The notes under the pieces are model-generated. The model had not been told where the DNA came from and ran no database searches. It saw only the letters and a program-made list of their open reading frames with translations. A stretch of DNA of 6,697 nt from Wenzhouxiangella sp. (GTDB taxonomy: Bacteria; Pseudomonadota; Gammaproteobacteria; Xanthomonadales; Wenzhouxiangellaceae), in contig JAASTB010000126.1 in NCBI GenBank assembly GCA_021767625.1, forward strand, positions 1 through 6,697. Reading direction: 5' to 3'. Both the position numbers and the translations under genes were made by a program. This document shows positions 1 through 6,697 of the stretch, one piece after another; within the stretch, counting starts at the first letter, position 1; every line of letters starts with the position of its first letter.

Positions 1-1072
<1,072 letters not shown>

Positions 1073-1097
1073 GGGCGCTTCTCTTCAGGTGTTGTCT

Positions 1098-1249
1098 GGT
1101 TCACGCCAAGGCGCAAAGGCGCCAAGGACGCTAAGAGAATGAAACTGTATTCTCAATGAATTCCTGGGCGCTTCCGGAATCACAGCCCCATCATTCCTTG
1201 ATTTTTACCTTCTTGGCGAACTTCGCGCCTTGGCGCCTTGGCGTGAACC
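1098..1249. repeat. Inverted-repeat element filling the purA-serS gap
   Basis: Two 39-base arms, 1098-1136 and 1211-1249, are reverse complements at about 34 of 39 positions and flank a 74-base spacer. Each arm starts at its outer end with GGTTCA and then holds four degenerate tandem units of the form CGCNAAGN. In the left arm these are cgccaagg, cgcaaagg, cgccaagga and cgctaaga. In the right arm, on the opposite strand, they are cgccaagg, cgccaagg, cgcgaagtt and cgccaaga. The spacer is less GC-rich than the genes and contains a small gagaat/attctc hairpin (1135-1140 with 1149-1154). I infer a dispersed REP- or MITE-like repeat. Similar GCGCCTTGGCGTGAA-type sequences recur in intergenic DNA of many environmental bacteria, as far as I recall. 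In RNA the arms could pair into a long hairpin between purA and serS. No T-run follows, so it is not a textbook intrinsic terminator. No reading frame in it looks genuine. Confidence 0.8.
1128..1156 (-). promoter_or_regulatory. Possible weak promoter for serS
   Basis: On the minus strand TTGAGA (1151-1156) matches the sigma70 -35 consensus at five of six bases. A 17-base spacer separates it from TAGCGT (1128-1133), which matches the -10 consensus at only three of six. The -10 falls inside the last unit of the left repeat arm. It is placed suitably for serS, whose start codon lies 55 bases further on. The match could easily be chance. Confidence 0.2.
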
Positions 1250-1261
1250 CGAAACCGGCAC

Positions 1262-2545
<1,284 letters not shown>

Positions 2546-2567
2546 TGGCTATCCTAAGAAATTGATT

Positions 2568-2753
2568 TCAGCCGGCGAGGTGGAAGATCACCGCGCCGAT
2601 GACGATAAGCGCCACGCCGCCCGCCCGCAGGCTGCGGTCGGGCAGTTGCGAGGCCCTCGCGACCATGTCCCGCCAGCCAGAAGGGCTGATCGCGGGCATC
2701 AGGCCCTCGATGATCAGCACCAGGCTGCCGGCGAGCAACAGGTCGCCCCACAT
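2568..2753 (-). CDS. DUF2065 family small inner-membrane protein (YjeT-like)
   Basis: A 61-residue protein starting MWGDLLLAGSLVLIIEGLMP. It has two hydrophobic segments (about residues 4-25 and 42-60) joined by a short polar, basic linker (WRDMVARASQLPDRSLRAGG), so it is predicted to be a hairpin membrane protein. The pattern GxxLVxEGLxPxxxPxxWR, and its place between hflC and purA, match the DUF2065 family, of which E. coli YjeT is a member. No biochemical function is established as far as I know. The ATG lies 2 bases after the hflC stop, and an AGGA in the last hflC codons serves as ribosome-binding site, so translation is probably coupled to hflC. Its fixed position suggests a link to the HflK-HflC-FtsH membrane complex, but that is inference. 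Confidence 0.9.
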   Translation of the reverse strand: MWGDLLLAGSLVLIIEGLMPAISPSGWRDMVARASQLPDRSLRAGGVALIVIGAVIFHLAG

Positions 2754-2755
2754 GG

Positions 2756-3613
2756 CTAGTCCTGCTGCTTGTCCAGGTAGCGGAAGAAGTCCGACTCGGC
2801 GTCGAGCAGCATGACGTCGTTCTGCGTTCCGATGCTGGTGTTGTAAGCCTCGAGGCTGCGCCAGAAGGAATAGAAGTCGCGGTTCTGGTTGAACGCCTCG
2901 GCATAGATGGCCGCTGCCTGCGCATCACCCTCACCGCGCAGGCGCTGCGCGTCCCGCTGGGCCTCGGCCAGCAGGATGCGGACCCGGCGGTCGGCATCGG
3001 CTCGAATCCGCTCGGCCTCTTCCCGACCCAGTGAACGCAGCTCGTTGGCATATTCGGTCCGCTGCGTCTCCATGCGGTCGAACACGGAACTGAGCACTTC
3101 GTCAGTCAGCTCGATGCGCTTGATGCGCACGTCGATGACGTCGATACCGAAATCCTCGAAGCGCTGGTCGGCGCGAACCACCAACGCCTCCATCATCTCC
3201 CGGCGCTGCTCGGAGACGACCTCGCTGAGCGTGCGCTGGGCAAACTCGTCGCGCAGGTCGTTTCGGATCAGTTCAGCCAGTCGTGCGCGGGTGAACACCT
3301 GATCACCCCGCGTGGCCACGTAGTAGTCGCGCGGGTTCATGATGCGCCACTTCACGTAGTAGTCGACTTCGACGAACTTCTGCTCGGCGGTGTTCATCTG
3401 CTCGGGCCGCATGTCCATCGTCATCAGACGATTGTCGAACTTGCGGATATTGTTGATGAACGGGACTTTCGGGTGCAGGCCGGGCTCGTAGTCGGCCTGC
3501 ACCACCTCACCGAGGCGGAACCTGATGGCGTACTCGGTCTCCTTGACGATGAACAGGCTGCTGAGACCGACGACCACGAGCGCGATCAACACGATGGGAA
3601 TAAGCAATCTCAT
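2756..3613 (-). CDS. hflC: FtsH protease modulator HflC
   Basis: SPFH/prohibitin-family inner-membrane protein. With HflK it forms a large cage around the membrane AAA protease FtsH and modulates its access to substrates. The 285-residue product begins MRLLIPIVLIALVVVGLSSL, a single N-terminal membrane anchor (about residues 3-22), followed by the SPFH domain. Typical stretches are VKETEYAIRFRLGEV, YEPGLHPKVPFI and FGIDVIDVRIKRIELTDEV. A charged helical region follows (REEAERIRADADRRVRILLAEAQ in part), then the conserved end DAESDFFRYLDK. The start is chosen at ATG 3613, one base after the hflK stop. The frame stays open to 3730, but that extension overlaps hflK and gives an unconserved Arg-rich leader. 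The protein is shorter than E. coli HflC (334); compact versions of this size are common. It is translationally coupled with hflK upstream and the DUF2065 gene downstream. Confidence 0.97.
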   Translation of the reverse strand: MRLLIPIVLIALVVVGLSSLFIVKETEYAIRFRLGEVVQADYEPGLHPKVPFINNIRKFDNRLMTMDMRPEQMNTAEQKFVEVDYYVKWRIMNPRDYYVATRGDQVFTRARLAELIRNDLRDEFAQRTLSEVVSEQRREMMEALVVRADQRFEDFGIDVIDVRIKRIELTDEVLSSVFDRMETQRTEYANELRSLGREEAERIRADADRRVRILLAEAQRDAQRLRGEGDAQAAAIYAEAFNQNRDFYSFWRSLEAYNTSIGTQNDVMLLDAESDFFRYLDKQQD

Positions 3614-3614
3614 T

Positions 3615-4778
3615 TCAACGACCCTCCCGGCCACTGCGGCTGCGTGGATCATCCTGGGGCTGGGTCGTGCCCGAGCCTCTCTGGTCGTCCTGCGGCAACA
3701 TCGGTGGCGGCGGCGACATCGACGAACCACCCTGACCCAGTCGGTCGATCGGCAGGTAAAGCATGTTGTTGCTCGAGGAGGCGTCCATCAGGATCTTGGC
3801 GGAGCGTCCGAACACCGTCTCGAGCGTCTCGATGTAGAGGCGTTCGCGGGTGACTTCGGGCGCCTGTTCGTACTCGCCGAGCAGCGCGACGAAGCGATCG
3901 GCCTCACCGGTGGCCTCGGCAATCTTGGCATCACGGTAACCTTCCGCTTCCTCGAGAATGCGCGCGGCCCGGCCGCGGGCCTCGGGCACCACCTGGTTGG
4001 CGTAGGCCTGCGCCTCGTTGGCGAAGCGAATCTGGTCCTCGCGGGCACGCACGACATCGTCGAATGCTTGGCGCACCTGCGACGGCGGCCGGACTTCCTG
4101 CAGGTTGAACGACGTCACCTCGATACCGACCTCGTAGCGCGCGATGATCTCCTCGAGCAACGCCTGGGTGTCGAGCGCGATCTGGCCGCGACCGATCTCG
4201 AGGATGAAATCCATGTTGTTGGTGCCCACGATCTCGCGAATGGCGCTGTCGGCGGCATGCGACAGGGAGACTTCCGGCTGCGAGACGTTGAACAGGAAGT
4301 CCTCCGGCGTCACCACCCGATACTGAACCGCGTAGGCCAGGTCGATCAGGTTCTCGTCGCCGGTCAGCATGCGGCTGGAGTTCTCCAGCGAACGCACCCG
4401 GCTGACGTTGACCTTCTGCACTTCCTCGATCGGCTGAGGCAGGGTGAACTTCAGGCCCGGGTTAACCGTGCGGTTGTACTCGCCGAAGCGCAGCACCACG
4501 CCTCGCTCGGACTCGTCGATGATGTGCACCGAACTCCAGGCGATCCAGATGACGAGCAAGAGGACGACCAGGCCGATGAAGGGGGCGAACGAGCCGCCGC
4601 CCGAGCCGCCTTTTCGGCCGCCGCCGTCGTCGCCGCCACCGCCCATGATCTTCTTCAGGCGCCGTTGCACATTGGCAAACACTTCGTCGAGGTCGGGCGG
4701 CTGCTGGCCGTTGCCCCCTTTCCAGGGGTCACGATCGCCTCCGCCGCCGCTGCCGCGTCCGGGTTCGTTCCAGGGCAT
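3615..4778 (-). CDS. hflK: FtsH protease modulator HflK
   Basis: Partner of HflC in the SPFH-domain complex that encloses FtsH; most of the chain is periplasmic. The 387-residue product begins MPWNEPGRGSGGGGDRDPW, the typical HflK N-terminus. The conserved PPDLDEVFANVQRRL (27-41) and another Gly-rich stretch follow before a membrane helix at about 64-82. The SPFH domain starts near residue 84 (HIIDESERGVVLRFGEY; NPGLKFTLPQPIE). Next comes an Ala/Glu/Arg-rich helical segment containing QAYANQVVPEARGRAARI and EAEGYRDAKIAEATGEADRF. A Pro/Ser/Asp-rich tail of about 35 residues (SMSPPPPMLPQDD onward) is probably disordered. The ATG at 4778 has a GGAG ribosome-binding site at 6-base spacing. The 107-base gap from hflX, which contains a palindrome, leaves room for separate regulation. 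The stop is followed after one base by hflC. Confidence 0.97.
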   Translation of the reverse strand: MPWNEPGRGSGGGGDRDPWKGGNGQQPPDLDEVFANVQRRLKKIMGGGGDDGGGRKGGSGGGSFAPFIGLVVLLLVIWIAWSSVHIIDESERGVVLRFGEYNRTVNPGLKFTLPQPIEEVQKVNVSRVRSLENSSRMLTGDENLIDLAYAVQYRVVTPEDFLFNVSQPEVSLSHAADSAIREIVGTNNMDFILEIGRGQIALDTQALLEEIIARYEVGIEVTSFNLQEVRPPSQVRQAFDDVVRAREDQIRFANEAQAYANQVVPEARGRAARILEEAEGYRDAKIAEATGEADRFVALLGEYEQAPEVTRERLYIETLETVFGRSAKILMDASSSNNMLYLPIDRLGQGGSSMSPPPPMLPQDDQRGSGTTQPQDDPRSRSGREGR

Positions 4779-4885
4779 TGATGTCTCCGTGATTTCGTCC
4801 TTGCGCCGGTTCGTGAACCGGCCACGCGCCGGCCCCGTTCACTCGCTGCAGATAAGCCGCCGCGGCGCCCGATGCTCGGAATCGT
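4779..4885 (-). promoter_or_regulatory. hflX-hflK intergenic region, hflK leader
   Basis: A 107-base gap between the hflX stop and the hflK start in an otherwise compact cluster. It contains several GC-rich self-complementary stretches, the perfect palindrome at 4805-4822, and the hflK Shine-Dalgarno GGAG just before the start. I see no convincing -35/-10 pair and no hairpin followed by a T-run, so neither a promoter nor a terminator is shown. Leader structure or an internal promoter remains possible. Confidence 0.35.
4805..4822. repeat. Perfect 18-base palindrome upstream of hflK
   Basis: The sequence gccggttcgtgaaccggc consists of an 8-base arm, a GT centre and the exact complementary arm. 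It lies 26 bases before the hflK start, just ahead of its ribosome-binding site. It could be an operator for a dimeric regulator or an RNA hairpin in the leader. It is not followed by a T-run on the minus strand, so it is not a standard terminator. No regulator can be named. Confidence 0.6.
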
Positions 4886-6145
4886 TTAGTTTAACAGGAG
4901 TTGCTCGGCCAGTTGTCCATCCGCCCCCCGCAGGCGGGCGAGTTTCCGGGCGTCCCGTTCGTCGAGATCGACTTCCAGTCGGCTCGATCCGTCGTCCTCG
5001 ATCTGCTCGTCGATCACCACGCCCAGGTCGAACAGCCGCGAACGCAAGCGCTGCCCTTCGACCGGCACGTGGATTTCCCGCCGAATCCGGCCCTCGGCCA
5101 GGCGCTCCGACAGTGCGGCGGCAAGATCCTCGAGGCCCTCGCCACTCTCGGCGGACAGCCACACGGCAGTGATCCGGCCGGCGGCATCGCGCTCCAAACC
5201 CGGGCCGCGCTCTGTGAGGTCGACCTTGTTGAAAACCTTGAGCATCGGCAGCTCCCCCGCCCCGATGTCGTCGAGCACTTCCTCGACGACGGACTGCTGC
5301 TGCAGCCGGTCGGGGTCGGCGGCGTCGATGACGTGCACGACCAGGCTGGCCGACAGCGTTTCCTCCAGCGTGGAGCGGAAAGCGGCCACGAGCTCGTGCG
5401 GCAGCTCGCGGATGAAACCGACGGTGTCGGACATCAACACCGAAGAGCCGGCCAGGCCCTCGATTCGACGGACCGTGGGATCGAGCGTGGCGAACAACTG
5501 ATTGCGGGCCATCACCTCGCCGGAGGTGAGCCGGTTGAACAGGGTCGACTTGCCGGCATTGGTGTAGCCGACCAGCGCCACGAGCGGCACTTCGCTTCGA
5601 TTGCGCGCACGCCGTCCCTGCTCGCGTCGCTGCTGCACCTTTTCCAACCGGGCGGTCAGCTGCCGGATACGATTGCCGAGCAGGCGGCGGTCGGTTTCGA
5701 GCTGGGTTTCACCCGGCCCGCGCATGCCGATACCGCCGCGCTGTCGCTCGAGGTGGGTCCAGCCGCGGACCAGCCGCGTCGACAGGTGACGCAGTTGCGC
5801 CAACTCGACCTGCAGCTTGCCCTCGTGAGACCGGGCTCGCTGGGCGAAGATGTCGAGAATCAGGGTGGTCCGATCGAGCACGCCGCGCTTGAGACTGCGC
5901 GCGAGGTTTCGCTCCTGGACCGGGCTGAGCCTGCCGTTGACGAGCACCAGCTGCGCTTCGCTCGCCTCGGCTCGCTCACGCACTTCATCGACCTTGCCGC
6001 TGCCGACGAGGTACTTGGGATCGGGTGCGTCTCGCGGGGCGAGCACTTCATCGACCACCTCGAGACCGGCCGAACGGGCCAGCAGGCGGAACTCGGTGCG
6101 CGATTCCTCGCCCGAATCCGGCCCGAGAACCGGATGCAGCAACAA
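4886..6145 (-). CDS. hflX: GTPase HflX, ribosome-associated
   Basis: Obg-HflX family GTPase that binds the 50S subunit and splits stalled or stress-arrested ribosomes. From TTG 6145 it is 419 residues. The N-terminal HflX domain includes DPKYLVGSGKVDEV (42-55), LSPVQERNL (73-81), DRTTLILDIFAQRARSHEGK (91-110), LVRGWTHLERQRGGIGMRGPG (125-145 in part) and ETQLETDRR. A short coiled coil follows (about 155-182). The G domain has G1 GYTNAGKS (193-200), the LFATLDPT switch I region (218-225), G3 DTVG (240-243), G4 NKVD (306-309) and G5 SAE (331-333). A C-terminal domain runs from about 355. The start is uncertain. The next in-frame upstream stop is at 6202, and between it and the conserved region there is no ATG or GTG, only TTG (6145, 6142), CTG (6193) and ATA (6190). 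Compared with E. coli HflX (426 residues) the TTG form lacks about 11 N-terminal residues. The identity is secure; the start is not. Confidence 0.96.
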   Translation of the reverse strand: MLLHPVLGPDSGEESRTEFRLLARSAGLEVVDEVLAPRDAPDPKYLVGSGKVDEVRERAEASEAQLVLVNGRLSPVQERNLARSLKRGVLDRTTLILDIFAQRARSHEGKLQVELAQLRHLSTRLVRGWTHLERQRGGIGMRGPGETQLETDRRLLGNRIRQLTARLEKVQQRREQGRRARNRSEVPLVALVGYTNAGKSTLFNRLTSGEVMARNQLFATLDPTVRRIEGLAGSSVLMSDTVGFIRELPHELVAAFRSTLEETLSASLVVHVIDAADPDRLQQQSVVEEVLDDIGAGELPMLKVFNKVDLTERGPGLERDAAGRITAVWLSAESGEGLEDLAAALSERLAEGRIRREIHVPVEGQRLRSRLFDLGVVIDEQIEDDGSSRLEVDLDERDARKLARLRGADGQLAEQLLLN

Positions 6146-6160
6146 GGTCCTGGAGGCGCC

Positions 6161-6176
6161 GCCGGCAACGGCCGGC
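6161..6176. repeat. GC hairpin between the hfq stop and the hflX TTG
   Basis: Two copies of gccggc, each self-complementary, at 6161-6166 and 6171-6176 can pair as a six-bp all-GC stem with a four-base loop. In the transcript it starts 13 bases after the hfq stop and ends 15 bases before the hflX TTG. It could affect hflX translation or simply be coding DNA if hflX starts further upstream. No T-run follows, so it is not a terminator. Confidence 0.4.
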
Positions 6177-6189
6177 GCGAAATCTTCTA

Positions 6190-6429
6190 TCAGGGCTGCT
6201 CATCCTCCGCCAGGTCACCGATGTGCACGTTGCGAGCCGGCACGACGGTGGAAATGGCATGCTTGTAAATCATCTGGCTGACCGAATTCTTCAGCAACAC
6301 CACGAAATTGTCGAACGATTCGATCTGTCCCTGCAGCTTTATGCCGTTGACGAGAAAGATCGAGACCGGAACGCGTTCGCGGCGCAATGCATTGAGAAAC
6401 GGATCCTGCAACGACTGACCCTTGGACAT
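6190..6429 (-). CDS. hfq: RNA chaperone Hfq
   Basis: Hexameric Sm-fold RNA-binding protein that matches small regulatory RNAs with mRNAs and affects RNA stability. The 79-residue product MSKGQSLQDPFLNALRRERV... is almost identical to E. coli Hfq over the core. Proximal-face residues Q8, D9, F42, K56 and H57 (in YKHAIS) and the rim arginines R16 and R17 are all present. Distal-face position 25 is F where E. coli has Y, and position 41 is N rather than Q. The C-terminal tail after VVPARNVHIG is only about nine residues, acidic (EDEQP), against a long tail of more than 30 residues in E. coli. ATG 6429 has a strong AAGGAG (6437-6442) at 7-base spacing. It lies 90 bases after miaA and runs into hflX, with its TGA overlapping the CTG at 6193 that is one candidate hflX start. 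Confidence 0.99.
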   Translation of the reverse strand: MSKGQSLQDPFLNALRRERVPVSIFLVNGIKLQGQIESFDNFVVLLKNSVSQMIYKHAISTVVPARNVHIGDLAEDEQP

Positions 6430-6480
6430 CTTGACTCTCCTTGGAAGTTCTTCTTGGCCTGTTAATAATTCTTATGGGGT
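6430..6480 (-). promoter_or_regulatory. hfq leader with AT-rich possible -10 region and strong RBS
   Basis: The leader holds an AT-rich patch, on the minus strand CATAAGAATTATTAAC, unlike the surrounding GC-rich DNA. TATTAA (6462-6467) and CATAAG (6471-6476) each match a sigma70 -10 at four of six bases, but no good -35 sits 16-18 bases upstream of either. CCCCATAA resembles the CCCCAT -10 core of sigma32 promoters, but I see no CTTGAAA at the expected distance. AAGGAG at 6437-6442 is the hfq ribosome-binding site. A promoter directed at hfq is plausible but not shown. Confidence 0.35.
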
Positions 6481-6497
6481 CGACGCCAGGTCGGGAA

Positions 6498-6512
6498 CCG
6501 GCCGGGGGCCGG
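6498..6512. repeat. GC-only hairpin just after miaA
   Basis: ccggcc (6498-6503) and ggccgg (6507-6512) form a perfect six-bp stem with a three-base loop, seven bases past the miaA stop. The position suits a terminator or an RNA 3'-end stabiliser. On the minus strand it is followed by TTCCCGACC rather than a T-run, so intrinsic termination would be weak at best, and read-through into hfq is likely. Confidence 0.4.
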
Positions 6513-6519
6513 GGCACAG

Positions 6520-6697
6520 TCAATCGGTCGTCTGCGCGACTCGATGTCGTGCAAAAAAGTCACCTACCTGCCTGAAAATCAACTCAATTGTACGATCTTG
6601 CAGCGAATCGTGCCACAACGCCCCCGACATTCTCCGCAAAGCGGTCAACTGCCGCTTGGCGAGCTGCCGGGTGGCCGCAACCGCCTTGCGCCGGCAA
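6520..6697 (-). CDS. miaA: tRNA dimethylallyltransferase MiaA, C-terminal fragment
   Basis: MiaA transfers a dimethylallyl group to N6 of A37 in tRNAs that read codons starting with U, the first step toward the ms2i6A modification. Only the last 58 codons are in the window. They read CRRKAVAATRQLAKRQLTAL, then RRMSGALWHDS and a short tail ending VAQTTD and TGA at 6520. The TRQLAKRQxTxLR stretch is a conserved MiaA C-terminal motif, and the position immediately upstream of hfq is the standard gammaproteobacterial arrangement. The N-terminal part, with the ATP-binding P-loop, lies beyond the window edge. The frame is open to the edge. The gene is too short in the window to say anything about its start or regulation. 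Confidence 0.93.
   Translation of the reverse strand, partial: CRRKAVAATRQLAKRQLTALRRMSGALWHDSLQDRTIELIFRQVGDFFARHRVAQTTD

Noticed and set aside
3614..3730. Upstream extension of hflC
   Set aside because: The frame is open to 3730 but overlaps the hflK C-terminus and encodes an Arg-rich leader not found in HflC. ATG 3613 starts directly at the membrane anchor.
3525..4781. 418-codon plus-strand open frame opposite hflK and the start of hflC
   Set aside because: It lies antisense to two intact conserved genes, has no recognisable domain and no clear ribosome-binding site, and spans the hflK-hflC junction. This is a composition artefact.
4901..6268. 455-codon plus-strand open frame opposite hflX and part of hfq
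   Set aside because: It mirrors hflX, which has complete GTPase motifs. Its product is low-complexity, rich in Leu, Gln, Arg and Gly, with no recognisable domain. Long antisense frames are expected opposite GC-rich genes with G/C-ended codons.
6471..6480. Sigma32-like CCCCATAA in the hfq leader
   Set aside because: Only the -10 core is similar. No CTTGAAA-like -35 occurs at a suitable distance, so a heat-shock promoter is not supported.

Overview
This is an ordinary chromosomal stretch of a GC-rich gammaproteobacterium. The conserved order miaA-hfq-hflX-hflK-hflC-(DUF2065)-purA is a gammaproteobacterial hallmark, and every protein reads as a typical member of its family. Codons are strongly G/C-ended, which fits lineages such as Chromatiales, Xanthomonadales or Wenzhouxiangella-like bacteria. 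The genus cannot be fixed from the sequence alone.

All genes lie on the minus strand, so transcription runs from high to low coordinates. The order is: the C-terminal end of miaA (6520-6697, cut by the window edge); a 90-base gap holding a GC hairpin and an AT-rich hfq leader; hfq (6190-6429); hflX (4886-6145, start codon uncertain); a 107-base gap with a perfect palindrome; hflK (3615-4778); hflC (2756-3613); a small DUF2065 membrane protein (2568-2753); purA (1262-2545); a 189-base gap filled by an inverted-repeat element; and serS (1-1072, C-terminal end cut off).

The genes form one or two tightly packed operons. MiaA modifies tRNA, Hfq is the sRNA chaperone and HflX is a ribosome-associated GTPase. 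HflK and HflC are the paired membrane proteins that surround and modulate the FtsH protease. hflK, hflC and the DUF2065 gene are separated by 1-2 bases, which implies translational coupling. PurA makes adenylosuccinate for AMP synthesis and SerRS charges tRNA-Ser.

I found no convincing new multi-gene system. The points worth a second look are the purA-serS repeat, whose arms are built of degenerate 8-base tandem units; the hflX start, which has no ATG or GTG available; and a pair of related palindromic sequences upstream of hflK and hfq. The long plus-strand open frames lie opposite real genes and look like composition artefacts.
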